Shown here: positions 1 to 10,891 of the stretch, in pieces
How positions within the stretch are numbered: position 1 is the first letter of the stretch
How the letters are laid out: each line of letters begins with the position of its first letter
Position numbers and translations under genes: made by a program
From: Lytechinus pictus
Taxonomy: Eukaryota; Echinodermata; Echinoidea; Temnopleuroida; Toxopneustidae
Direction of reading: 5' to 3'
Assembly (NCBI RefSeq): GCF_037042905.1
Contig: NC_087252.1
Location: 24,972,994 to 25,036,993 of the forward strand
DNA: 64,000 nt
The notes under the pieces: model-generated
The model's input: the letters and a program-made list of their open reading frames with translations, nothing else
Told to the model about the DNA's origin: nothing
Databases searched by the model: none

Positions 1-483
1 TAATTATAATGGCCTTATCTGCTTATGATAGCTATTTATTTGCCTGTTCTGTTCTATAGCCAGGAGGGGGGGTGAGACGGTTCAATAATTGCCCCCCACC
101 CCCCTCGAAATAATTGAAATCGGCATAATTACTGGCAATATGTTATCTACAAAATAGCATAATTTACTTTTAAGAATTTTATGAATTTATTGATAAGGTA
201 ATGGCATGTAATTGTGCTAATTTATACATAACATGGAACTTTCAGCCTTAAATTTGTGAGATTGTAACCCCCCCCCCCCCTGAAAGATCACGAGACTATT
301 CCAATTCATTTTCTGAAAGTATGTGCCGTGAGATGGTTGTGATTTTAAGGAAACAAATAAATTAATTAATAAATGGATGCAAATCTACTTGGTGTTTATA
401 TTGAATTCCTTTTCCTACATGGAACAGGCCGACAATTTCTTGCTATACTCTTTAATTGCCTAAGGATTATACCTATCTATTAA
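1..483. other. AT-rich sequence without recognisable gene
   Basis: No exon with matched splice sites was found. It holds a short poly-C run near 269-280 and A/T-rich sequence. It may be intron of the LDLa gene further right or intergenic DNA; the sequence does not decide. Confidence 0.4.
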
Positions 484-790
484 CCCTTACTCTACTGGGG
501 GGTCAATTTGACCCTTCTATACGAATTTCGTCACTTCGCCGCCGCACAAAATGTTTTGACCGCGCCACTCAGTGACTTTTTACTTTCAAGTCTTTTTGAG
601 ACCAAATTTGCAAATTTCATGCACTTATTTGCATAATCATTTAATCTAAAAATCTAAACAATTTATTTTTTGAAAATTTTACAATACAGTCTTGTAATCT
701 TGTAGTTTACATCTGGCTCAACGTGTGTGCAAATTTTCACACCAATCTAAAGGGGGGAGGGTCAAATAATTGACTCCCCCCCAGTATATC
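484..790. repeat. Putative dispersed repeat bounded by GGGTCAA-type ends
   Basis: The left end near 498-514 reads GGGGGGTCAATTTGACCC, and the right end near 751-782 carries GGGAGGGTCAAATAATTGA followed by a C run, so the two ends are roughly inverted. No coding potential. The limits are approximate. Confidence 0.35.
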
Positions 791-905
791 CTGGGTCCCG
801 TAACACAAAGGTTAGCAATTCTACGCTTGATTTTCACGATTTATTGTACATTGTAGTCAATGGAATCAATCATAGAAAAATGTTCTGCGATCATTGCTAA
901 GCTCT
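791..905. mobile_element. Partial MITE, GGGTCCCGTAAC family
   Basis: It begins GGGTCCCGTAACACAAAGG and continues with the same order of words as the better preserved copy at 33816-33944 (GTACATTG, then ATGTTCT, then CGATCATTGCTA). The right terminal repeat is missing, so this is a decayed copy. Confidence 0.5.
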
Positions 906-1264
906 GTCTGAAATGGCCCAGTTGAATAAGGGTTAAATATCCAACTATAAGATTTATAAAGTAAATTCTCAAAGGGTTTTATTTTAGTATAAGTGAGAAT
1001 GGAGAAGGACAATGCCCAGTAGTAAAAGGTTGTTTATTGTATAGATTTATTACTTTGATCACTTGATTGACTGATTGACTAATAGTATAGGATATATTTC
1101 ATTTCAAGTTCAAGAATTAAATTACAAAACAATGTGAAATATGACATAACATAATGAAATGAAATGGGAAACTTCTGGAAAGCATAGCTATAACAATGAA
1201 GGTTCCCCTAAATAAAATCATATGGCATATTTATACAAATTTCTATAATATTAAAATCATTTTT

Positions 1265-2426
1265 GTCTCACCTGCGAAGCAGAGTGAGACTATAGGCGCC
1301 GCTTCTCCGACGGCGGCGGCGTCAACACCAAATCTTAACCGAAGGTTAAGTTTTTGAAATGACAGCATAACTTAGAAAGTATATGGACCTAGTTCATGAA
1401 ACTTGGCCATAAGGTTAATCAAGTATTACTGAACATCCTGCCTGAGTTTCATGTCACATGACCAAGGTCAAAGGTCATTTAGGGTCAATGAACTTAGACC
1501 ATGTTGGGGGAATCAACATCAAAATCTTAACCTAAGGTTAAGTTTTTGAAATGTCATCATAACTTAGAAAATGTATGGACCCAGCTCATGAAACTTGGAC
1601 ATAAGGTTAATCAAGTATTACTGAACATCCTGTGTGAGTTTCATGTCACATGACCAAGGTCAAAGGTAATTTAGGGTCAATGAACTTTGGCCAAATTGGG
1701 GGTATTTGTTGAATTACTATCATAACTTTAAAAGTTTATGGATCTGATTCATGAAACTTGGACATAAGAGTAATCAAGTATCGATCACTACACATCCTGT
1801 GTGAGTTTCAGGTCACATGATCAAGGTCAAAGGTCATTTAAGGTCAATGAACTTTGGCCAAGTCGGGGGTATTCATTGAATTACCATAATAACTTTGATA
1901 GTTTATTGGTCTATTTCGTACAACTTGGACATTAGAGTAATCAAGTATCACCAAACATCCTGTGAGAGTTTCAGGTCACTTGACCAAGGTCAATAGACTT
2001 TGGCTATGTTGGGAGTATTTGTAGAATAACCATCATAACTCTGGAAGTGTATGGATCTACATGTAGTTCATAAAACTTGGACATAGAGTAATCAAGTATC
2101 ATTGAACATTTCATGTGAGTTTCAGGTCACATGACCAAAGTCAAAGGTCATTTAAGGTCATTGAACTTTGGCCATTTTGGAGGTAATTATAAGATTGCTG
2201 TCATAACTTTCAAAGTTTATAGATTTAGTTCATAAAATGTGGATATAGGGGTAATCAAGTATCACTGACAAGTCTTAGGTTGCATGATCAAGGTCAAAGG
2301 TCATTTATTGTCAATGAACGTAGTATTGTATCATTATATGAATGGTGTTTTTTGTGAATAATTATTTTATAGTAGTTTTCAAAGTCAGCACTGCTGCTAT
2401 ATTGAATTGCGTGATGCAGGTGAGAC
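1265..2426. mobile_element. TIR-bounded element with six internal tandem units
   Basis: The left end GTCTCACCTGC (1265-1275) is exactly inverted at the right end as GCAGGTGAGAC (2416-2426). Between them are six degenerate units of about 147-192 bp. The word CATAACTT or a variant starts near 1366, 1558, 1721, 1887, 2034 and 2202, and each unit carries ATGACCAAGGTCAAAGGTCA or a variant. Immediately inside the left end the word GTGAGACT followed by GGCGCC also recurs in direct orientation near the right end. There is no transposase frame, so it is non-autonomous. It lies just upstream of an LDLa exon. Confidence 0.7.
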
Positions 2427-2511
2427 TGCCAGAGGCGCTCCACTTGTTATCTAACTTCATGCAAAGTGAAATATAAATTTCATTAAAATGATTTTTTTTT
2501 TTTTATTACAG

Positions 2512-2640
2512 AGGCGACATGTGCCCCTGATGAGTTTACGTGTGAAGGAGGTGGATGCATTGATTACAGTAATGTGTGCGATCTTTTCCCGCATTGCCCA
2601 ACTTTTTCTGATGAAAACAATTGTCAAGTGCCAGCTGGAG
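2512..2640 (+). CDS. LDLa module exon (penultimate)
   Basis: The acceptor TTTTATTACAG precedes 2512 and the donor GTATGA follows 2640. The exon is symmetric phase 1-1. The translation begins TCAPDEFTC and carries six Cys with the spacing of an LDLa domain, ending SDENNC. The fourth to sixth cysteines are separated by DLFPH and PTFSDENN. The usual Asp before the fifth Cys is His, and the following Asp is Thr, so the calcium cage is incomplete. Confidence 0.85.
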
Positions 2641-3086
2641 GTATGATAAGACTTTTATGGCTCCGCCCACCTGAACCCACCCACCATGGGAGGGTGTGGC
2701 AGGCGTTATGTTGTTGGGATAATGATGGTGATGATGATGGCGATGATGATGATGGTGGTGGTGGGCATGATGATGATGATGATGATAAGGTGGTGATGAT
2801 GATGGTGGTGATGATGATGATGGTGATGATGATGATGCTGATGATGATGATGGTGGTGGTGGGCATGATGATGGTGGTGATAATGATGGTCATCATGATC
2901 ATGATGATGATGGTTGCATGATGATGATAAGGTGGTGATGATGATGGTGATGATGATGGTGATGATGATGATGATGATGATGATGCTGATGATGATGATG
3001 GTGGTGGTGGGCATGATGGTGGTGATGATGATGATGATGATAATGATGGTCATCATGATCATGATGATTGTGATGATAATGGTTGC

Positions 3087-3119
<33 letters not shown>

Positions 3120-5126
3120 GTCATGATCATGATGATGATGATGATGATAAGGTGGTGGTGATGATGGTGGTGGTGGGCATGATGATGGTGGTGATGATGA
3201 TGATGATAATGATGGTCATCATGATCATGATGATTGTGATGATAATGGTTGCATGATGATGATGTTGATGATGATGATGATGATAAGATGGGGATGATGG
3301 TGGTGGGCATGATGATGTTGATGAAAATGAAGAAGGTGATGATGATGATGATGATGATGATGGTCATCATGATGATGATGATGATGGTTGCATGATGATG
3401 ATGATGATGATGATGATGATGGCGGTGGTGCTGATGGTGATGATGGTGATGATGATGGTGGTGGTGCTGATGACGATGATGATGATGCTGATGGTGATGA
3501 TGATGGTGGTGGTGGGCATGATGATGTTGGTGATGATGATGATGATAATGATGGTCATCATGATCATGATGATTGTGATGATAATGGTTGCATGATGATG
3601 ATGATGATGATGATGATGATAGTGATGATGGTTGCATGATCATGATGATGATTGTGATGATGATAGTGATGATGGTTGCATGATGATGATGACGATGATG
3701 GTGGTGGTGGTGATGGTGATGATGATGATTTTGATGGTGACGATGATGATGTTGGTAATGAATATGATGATGGTGATGATGATGATGATGATGATGATGG
3801 TCATCATGATGATGATAAGGTCGTGATGATGATGATGACGATGATGATGGTGGTGGTGGTGATGGTGATGATGGTGATGATGATGATGATGATGATGATT
3901 TTGATGGTGACGATGATGATGGTGGTAATGATTATGATGATGGTGATGATGATGATTGTGATGATGATGATGGTGGTGGTGGTGGTGGTGATGCTGATGA
4001 TGGTGATGATGATGATGATTTTGATGGTGACGATGATGATGGTGGTAATGATCATGATGATGGTGATGATGATGATGATCAAGAAGCACTTGATCATATG
4101 ACCTAAATCCTTTGGGTGTTTCACAAAGATTTAAGTGTGACTAAAAGTCAAATTTCCAATTGCACGCATGATAGAACGCAAAAATGACCCATTTATCAGA
4201 ACATGTTAATGAGACGTGCCCTACTGCATACTTTTAATCAAATAAATCGTGCATTGAATATAAAAAGCAATATGAGAGCATCAGCATTTAAAGGACAAGT
4301 CCACCCAACAAAAAGTTGATTTGCATAAAAAGATAACAATCCAACAAACATAACACTGAAAATTTCATCAAAATCGGATGTAAATTAAGAAAGTTATGAC
4401 ATTTTAAAGTTTTGCTTAATTTCACAAAATAGTTATATGCACATCCTGGTCGGTATGCAAATGAAGAGACTGATGACGTCATCCACTCACTATTTCTTTT
4501 GTATTTTATTAGGTGAAATATGAAATATTCAAATTTTCTCCCCATTGTCAAGTGAAACAAAGATTAATTCCTCCCTGAACGTATGGAATTAGCATTGTTT
4601 AATATTATATGGTTCAGTCCAGTTGGTCCTTATTGTCAAATCTGTAAAAAAAGAAATATTTTATAATCCAAACAATAAAAAACAATAGAAATAGTGAGTG
4701 AGGGACATCATCGACTGTCTCATTTGCATGTCACTGAGTTGTGCATATTACTGTTTTGTGAAAAATAAACGAAACTTTAAAATGTCATAACTTTCTTATT
4801 TTACATCCGATTTTGATGAAATTTTCAGCGTTATGCTAGTTTGATTTTTCTCTATTTATTCAAATCTACATTTTTCTGGGATGAACTTGACCTTTAAGCA
4901 TGTCTTTTGAGTCGGACTTAACTCTTTCTGAAACCTTCCTCCAGACGCTTCGCGCTGTGGGTTCTCACGTTGAAATGTGCCAATTTCTTTTTCATCACCC
5001 GCAGATCAATGTCATCCACTGCTTTTCACTTGTAACGATGGGAGGTGTATAACCATGGAGTGGAGATGTGACGAAATCATTGACTGCTCGGGAGCCGAAG
5101 ACGAAGCAAACTGCCCCAATCCATAA
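2512..5126 (+). CDS. LDL-receptor class A repeat protein, last two coding exons (gene truncated by window edge)
   Basis: Two exons, 2512-2640 and 5005-5126, join across a phase-1 intron and end at TAA 5124-5126. Each encodes one LDLa module of about 40 residues with six cysteines. Such modules are calcium-dependent ligand-binding units of extracellular proteins (LDLR, LRP, complement-type and matrix proteins). The first exon is entered and left in phase 1, the usual arrangement for shuffled LDLa exons, so more modules probably lie upstream. The second module is followed by only Asn-Pro and the stop; no transmembrane helix follows, so this end predicts a soluble protein or an N-terminally anchored one. 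The first module lacks some acidic calcium ligands. Family assignment is secure; the particular protein is not identifiable. The 2.36-kb intron is mostly (ATG)n satellite and a MITE. Confidence 0.85.
2721..4080. repeat. Long imperfect (ATG/GAT)n microsatellite, about 1.36 kb
   Basis: Nearly the whole stretch is GATGAT interrupted by GGTGGT, GTCATCATGATCATGAT and GGTTGCATGATG blocks, which recur every few hundred bases as a higher-order pattern. It gives long open frames on both strands (poly-Met, poly-Asp, poly-His, poly-Ile). These are low-complexity artefacts inside an intron and not genes. Confidence 0.95.
4288..4896. mobile_element. Long-armed foldback MITE, TTAAAGGNCAAGT family
   Basis: The left arm starts TTAAAGGACAAGTCCACCC and the right arm ends GATGAACTTGACCTTTAA. 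The inner arms also pair: AAAATTTCATCAAAATCGG on the left is mirrored by CCGATTTTGATGAAATTTTC on the right, and GTCATAACTTTCTTA faces TAAGAAAGTTATGAC. About 250 bp of each arm is inverted. No coding frame. Related copies lie at 10892-12034 and, as a fragment, at 60950-61078. Confidence 0.8.
5005..5126 (+). CDS. LDLa module terminal exon with stop codon
   Basis: The acceptor TCATCACCCGCAG precedes 5005, and the exon is entered in phase 1. The frame gives six Cys in LDLa spacing (FTCNDGRC, then WRCDEIIDC, then EDEANC) and then NP and TAA at 5124-5126. The acidic ligands in CDEIIDC and EDE are largely kept, so this module looks more able to bind calcium than the previous one. Confidence 0.88.
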
Positions 5127-5159
5127 ATCGCTGCTCTCATCTGGGTCTAGTCGCACAAA

Positions 5160-5640
5160 TGTTAGCGACTGATCGTATGATCAATTTTTCCACAATTGAT
5201 CGTATGATTGAATTTCAAAATTGATCATATGAACAATTTTCACAATTGATTGAATTTCAAAATTGATCATATGATCAATTTTCACAATTGATCGTATGAT
5301 TGAATTTCAAAATTGATCATATGAACAATTTTCACAATTGATTGAATTTCAAAATTGATCATATGATCAATTTTCACAATTGATCGTATGATTGAATTTC
5401 AAAATTGATCATATGAACAAGTTTCACAATTCATTGTGCAATTGAATTTCAGAATCGATCAAATGAACAATTTTCACAATTCGTTGTGCAGTTGACTTTC
5501 ACAATTAATCATACAATTGAATTTTCACAGTTCATCGTGCAATTGAATTTCAAAATTGTCACATGAACAATTTTCACAATTTGTCATGCAATTGAGTTTC
5601 AGTATCGATCTTTTGATTAATTTTGAAAATTGATTGTCAA
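5160..5640. repeat. 92-bp tandem array built on a 20-bp perfect palindrome
   Basis: The palindrome AATTGATCATATGATCAATT occurs at about 5261 and 5353 (period 92), with diverged versions (GATCGTATGATC, GATCATATGAACAATT) between and on both sides. Half-units alternate TTTCACAATTGATCG with TTGAATTTCAAAATTGATC. It begins about 35 bp after the LDLa stop codon, so it may be transcribed as 3' UTR. Confidence 0.85.
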
Positions 5641-5978
5641 AAAAGCTCAGAACGACATCAAATTAAAAAGAGTTCTTCTTCTGAAAAGCCTCCCCCCCTG
5701 AATCACTGTGTTAGCAGTGATGAATCTGATAGAAAAGTATTCATTGTAAATAATGAAGTAATAATTATTCTGAAGAATATAGTGATATTGTTCATGATAA
5801 AATACTCTAATGATATAATGAAAATAATCCTGAAGAATATATTAATATTTGTTAAAATATGACAATGATAATGATAAAAAAATTCTAATGATGATGATAA
5901 TATGCATGTAATATCAATGCTTATTATTTTGTACGGATTAATAGTTTAACATTGTGAACTCAAAAAATATGAACGTCA
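5641..5978. other. AT-rich sequence, no gene seen
   Basis: It contains A/T-rich words of the AATGATGATAAT type and no splice-flanked exon. It could be the distal 3' UTR of the LDLa gene or intergenic. Confidence 0.4.
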
Positions 5979-6250
5979 GGGGCCCATCTAACAAAAAGTT
6001 GCGATTGATCCGATCAATCACAAGTATAGACGGCCAGCAACGTCATCATCTATTATGCATGTTTGTTCAAAATATTTTCCAGCTATGATGTATATTCATG
6101 CATTCATTGTTTCTTGAAAATTCACTGTGCTTCTCTTTGTTTACGAAGGACATTGTGCAAATTTCCTGTCAAAAAAAATTATGACACTGATGGATTTCCA
6201 TAGAGTTACAATTGATTGGACCAATCATAACTCTTTGTAAGACAGGGCCC
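5979..6250. mobile_element. MITE, GGGCCC-CTTACAAAGAGTT family, copy 1
   Basis: Left end GGGGCCCATCTAACAAAAAG followed by TTGCGATTGATCCGATCAAT; right end AACTCTTTGTAAGACAGGGCCC. The ends are imperfect inverted repeats of about 35 bp. About 270 bp long, non-coding, inserted head-to-tail against copy 2. Confidence 0.8.
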
Positions 6251-6503
6251 AGCCCCGTCTTTCAAAGATTCATGATTGATCCAATCTATCAGTGTCATAA
6301 TTTTTTTTCTACAGGAAAATTTGCAAAATGTCCTTTGTAAAAAAAAGGAGAATGCACCAAATTGTCAAGAAATCAATGAATTTATGGATATACCTTCATA
6401 TCTAAAAATTTTAAAAGAAACATGCATTTTAGATGATGACTTTGCTGGCTTTCCATAGTTGCGATTGATTGGATCCATCGCAACTCTTTGTAAGACTGGG
6501 CCC
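6247..6503. mobile_element. MITE, GGGCCC-CTTACAAAGAGTT family, copy 2
   Basis: It starts with the GGGCCC shared with copy 1 (CCCCGTCTTTCAAAGATTC) and ends CGCAACTCTTTGTAAGACTGG GCCC near 6503. The interior words TTTTCTACAGGAAAATTTGC and GCTGGCTTTCCATAGTTG match the copies at 20121-20376 and 34368-34641. Confidence 0.8.
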
Positions 6504-9500
6504 TGGAGTTGGGTACCTTGTCGAAAGTTAGCCTTTCGTCTTTCAATGGCAAATGCCGGAAGCAGCCATTCATCACCAATTCTCCCATTTCAGAACAATT
6601 GGGAATGCAAGAAAGCCACTGTGAAAAGACACATACATGTAGCGCCTTCAAGGCAGGAATAAGCCCCGCGTTCGCACAAATGTATGATACGTATGTACCG
6701 TTGTCGAAACCCCCTGATGTCGGCCTAAATTTCTGTTCCAGAGCATCACCAATTTAGAAATTCCATAGAAATTCCTATTTTCTCGTTCCAGTGGGGCGCC
6801 AATCATGGACTACTCAGCTGGTCGGGGCAGCAAGCTCGATCGACGCGGAGTCATATGAGTTCTGGAGACCCATTTTTTATATGGTCAGTTCCAGAGCAAT
6901 GCATTTTTAGCAATCGTTGATTCAAGGGCCGTTCTGGAGAACCCCATTCTTAAGACCAATATTTAGTTCCAGAGCCCCCTATTTTCGACTTTGGTGTGGC
7001 ACATAGGTATCATGTTATAATTCGAGTAGCCCCCCCCCCCCCCCCTCCCCCGGATTAAGATCCAACACCAAATTTTGACAAGGTACCTTAAATCTTGTTT
7101 AATAATGATTACGATTACCAATTATTTTACACAGCAGTACTGAGTTTTCTTCTTTCATATACTTACATTGTCTTTCATTATTCATGTTATTTTGCTCATT
7201 TTTGCTTTCATTTGAATATTTCTGTATTTTACGATTCAGCTGATGCTGCAGTTCGATCTTGAAATGAAAATACCCATGGTTGTTATTATTATAATTCTTA
7301 TTAATGATCTTATTTTTGTTGTTTTATTATCGTCATTACTATGGTTGCACAATGTGCCAATGAAATGGATATATTGCAACTCTGAAAAGATCAGTGAATA
7401 TAATACTTGGTTATGTGATGACATTTTAATAAAGAAATTTGAAGTAATTGATGCATGCCACGGATAATTGCCAAATGGCAGTGATAGGAATGCCCTGAGA
7501 CCCTCGCATAAATAAAGTAGAACAATACATGTAAACTGTTGGAATTAATTAAAATCACCATCATAGTCTACTTTTGGCATATATGACATGCCAATTGTTC
7601 ATACACATATTAGCAATCAATGGTGTTGATCCGTAGAAAGTTCTATTCATCTGGGGGATATGCATAATAATACAAAGCGCCATCCCCCCAATGAATAGAA
7701 AGCGCGAGCGGATCTACGCCCATGCATATTAGCATCTGAGACTCTTAGATTATTTACTGCCGGAACTTTAAATAGGATAATATATAGAGAGTATATTTTT
7801 TGCGAAGGTGTGTGAAAAACAAATTGTTTATGAATATCATGTACAAGCTTAATTGTCTAAATCTAATATTCTTTCCAGTACATCTTTCTTCAGGGCAATT
7901 AAGAGCAAATCAGATGTTTACTATGTAAGGTAGCATATAAACAATCAAACAGTACTACAAATGATTTCATGTAGCGAGTCATTTTTTTTCATTTATCATC
8001 TATGCATCAGTTTTATATCGTGTGTTCTTATCAGTGGTGGTGGTGTTTTATCAATTTTATTACCATTTACATACATTTTAATATTATTACACAGAAAAAT
8101 AAAATCTTATGTGAATTTTTTTTTTTAATTATGTGGATTCTTGTTGAAAAGAAACACTTTTCTTCTGAAATATATATATATATGCAAAAATGTATATGAT
8201 TGTTTTCGGTAATGTAGTCCAGCACTCACTTACAGGTTTAATTAGTGCATGAAATTATGTACATGTAGAGGACGCCAAAATTGCAATAGATCATGTTCGT
8301 AATGTAGTGATAGTATTATTACATTTGAAATATTTTTGTATGCCATACATACATATACACTCATGTTTTTAACTTCTTTTTTAGAAAACATATTTTTAAA
8401 TATCAGACTTTCTTTGTCTCTATGAACATTTGAAATGACATATATATATAAACTCCCTTCAGTTCCAGCAGGTTAGTATGTCAAGCAATTCAAGACCTTA
8501 AATCACAATGAAATAACACATGCGGATCTAGCTGGATCAGACGCAATTCTTTTGATGGGCCACCATTTTGCACAAACAATTTGGCCTCAAACATTGTATT
8601 GCATCTAACCCAGCTGGAATCGCAATTGGAATATGCTGTAAATACATGAATCTTAGTTATTAATTTTGTTATTCACAATTCTTGTTTTCTTTACTGATCA
8701 ATCTGGATGATGTTTATATTTTTTATAAAGATGGGAGATCAGATATTTGATCACAGTGAAAGTTCTCAACTTTCTTTCAACATATTTCATGTGGTAAGAA
8801 ATCATTAAGTGTATTAGACTTCATAGCAGTCATAATATGATTGATTCAAAATAAAATAATGCTCTTCTGTCTTATATACCAGATTCTAAAAAGTTTCATA
8901 TGATTCTTTATTGAGTTATCATTATATATTAGACCCAATACTCCCTGAGTCTTTTGGGCTGAGTTATAACCGGGGATGCAGGGGGTTGGAATTATGCCCC
9001 CTATAAAATCTCGGCCGAGGATCGCATAATCGCGACAAAATGAATTTATGTTGGTACAAAATGACATAATCTGCACGGTGGCATAGATAAATTTCACTAG
9101 ATATTTCCAGCTTTTTTCCGGGGGGGGGGGGGGTGTCAAGAAGGACAATCACCCGGGAAGCGGCGAGCCAATTTATTTTCAGGTATTTCGAACCCCCTTA
9201 AGTGATGTTTTCCTAGCATCTACTAATGCAATGCAGACCATTAAAGGCAGTACATGCTGTAGGAATATATTTGATTTGATTTGATTTATTGTTTTCTTCT
9301 GCATCCATGGAACATTCGTATAATACATTTTCCATAACATAATAAACATAATATGTTAGCATTTTTGGCATGAATCATAAATAAAAGGTACTAAAAAAAT
9401 AAAAATAATTCCAGACAAAAATGATTAACTACCAAATTATTATATGATATTCACAATTTTCAGGAGAAGGATTGTCATCATAAGCAGATTGCTTGAAGAA

Positions 9501-9942
9501 AAATGACAATCCCATTGTGTGGGTGCACATTATTATTATTTTTTACTTGGCAGCCTGATGGGGGTGGGGTGGTTAAGCCCCCTACCCCCCCCCCCCCCCC
9601 TTCCCCCGGCCGTAGATCCGGCACTGTTTGATATGAATTTGTTGTGGTGATATATCCATAGAAAATAATTTGGCTTTAAATAAAGTCCACGATTTGCCAT
9701 TTCAAGGGCTTTGCTTGAAGTTAAGTTATATTTCACTCTAAGTTTTCATATGAATATACTATGGTAAGTAAGTTACCAATAGAATAAGAATTTGGCTATA
9801 TGTAAAGCCCCTGAATTGCATTACAAAATATTTTTACTGATAAAGGGAACTTTAACAATATTCTTGTACATGTGAATAAAGAGGACAAGAAGAAAGATGC
9901 AAATAAAAAGAGAAGAGGGAGAAAGAAGATGGTGACGTATGA
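6504..9942. other. Intergenic region, no gene recognised
   Basis: No exon chain was found on either strand. It contains a C run at about 7030-7046, a (TA)n stretch near 8172-8183, a G run at about 9120-9133 and a C run near 9585-9600. Pieces such as GATCCGG next to homopolymer runs look like old retroelement fragments. Open frames here are short and lack splice context. Confidence 0.5.
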
Positions 9943-10110
9943 TCCTCGTAAATCCCCAAGTTAAGGGAAAATATGTCATGAACACATAATACATGGCTTA
10001 GCATGTTATCCCAAATAATTTGATACCATATTCATGTGGTATGTGTTAACGCTTGGATGATCAGGAGGTACTCTTTGCAGTGATGTAAATTTTGATTTGC
10101 GCCAAACTAA

Positions 10111-10273
10111 TACCTTGGTCACATTTGTTCTACGCCGGCCGTACGGCGAGTCGAAAACAGCCGTTTTAACATTTGTTTGTACCAGCTACTTATAGGTGGT
10201 TTTAGCATGTTTAGTAAAAATGAATAAAACGGGTGTTTCCGACTCGCCGTACAGCAAATGTGACCGTGGTATA
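10111..10273. mobile_element. Palindromic mini-element, GGTCACATTTGTTCTACG family, copy 1
   Basis: Left arm GGTCACATTTGTTCTACGCC and GTACGGCGAGTCGAAAACAG; right arm GACTCGCCGTACAGCAAATG and TGACC. The arms are interrupted by a short spacer. It lies inside the larger foldback. Confidence 0.8.
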
Positions 10274-10453
10274 AGGCACGACTGCAATGAATGAATCGAT
10301 CTAGATGTCAATGATCGTCGTGATCCTACAGGGGTTGCATTAAAATCCATTTCACTTTTTAAGGGATTTGCAATTTAATTGTTTTAATAAACACTTTTTT
10401 TCTGTCAATTCTCAAGTTAATTTCATTGAAAAGGGATTTGCAAATATGATTAA

Positions 10454-10614
10454 TACCGTGGTCACATTTGTTCTACGGCGGCCGTACGGCGAGTCGAAAA
10501 CAGCCGTTTTATCAATTTTGAATCAAACCACCTATATGTAGTTGGACAAAAAATGTTAAAACGGCTGTTTTCGACTCGCCGTACGGCCGCCGTAGAACAA
10601 ATGTGGCCATGGCA
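10454..10614. mobile_element. Palindromic mini-element, GGTCACATTTGTTCTACG family, copy 2
   Basis: A better preserved copy. About 57 bp at each end is almost perfectly inverted (GGCGGCCGTACGGCGAGTCG on the left, CGACTCGCCGTACGGCCGCC on the right, then GTAGAACAAATGTGGCC). It would fold into a strong hairpin. Confidence 0.85.
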
Positions 10615-10891
10615 TAAGCACTCACGTAGGATTATGACAACATATTGGCATCTGGGGTACATTCTTTGCAGTCATGCCTTACTTTGGCGCAAAAAATTAC
10701 ATCACTGCAAATAATACCTTCAGCGTGAAGACATACCACAAAAATATGGTATCAAATTATTTGCCGGGAGAAAATGCTCTTTCCATCCATATATAATGAT
10801 TAGTCGTTCATGACATGTTTTTTTCTTAAATTGGGGATTTATGAGGTGTCAATTTTTTTTTTACTCACACGGTATATATATCATGAATTAT

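Larger units (their letters stand above)
2641..5004 (+). other. Intron between LDLa exons
   Basis: Bounded by GTATGA and CCCGCAG. It contains the (ATG)n satellite (2721-4080) and a foldback MITE (4288-4896), with little unique sequence otherwise. Confidence 0.8.
9943..10847. mobile_element. Composite foldback element with nested palindromes
   Basis: The outer ends CCTCGTAAATCCCCAAGTTAAG and CTTAAATTGGGGATTTATGAGG are inverted. The arms keep matching inward: TAATTTGATACCATATTCAT on the left faces ATATGGTATCAAATTATTTG on the right, and TTTGCAGTGATGTAAATTTT faces AAAAATTACATCACTGCAAA. Two smaller palindromic elements (10111-10273 and 10454-10614) sit inside. Total about 905 bp, no coding frame. 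Confidence 0.8.

Noticed and set aside
2574-4124. Many overlapping open frames on both strands
   Set aside because: They are translations of an (ATG/GAT)n satellite in an intron (poly-Met, poly-Asp, poly-His, poly-Ile); none has a protein-like composition.
5160-5640. CRISPR-like array
   Set aside because: Units are contiguous palindromic repeats without unique spacers, and the window is eukaryotic.
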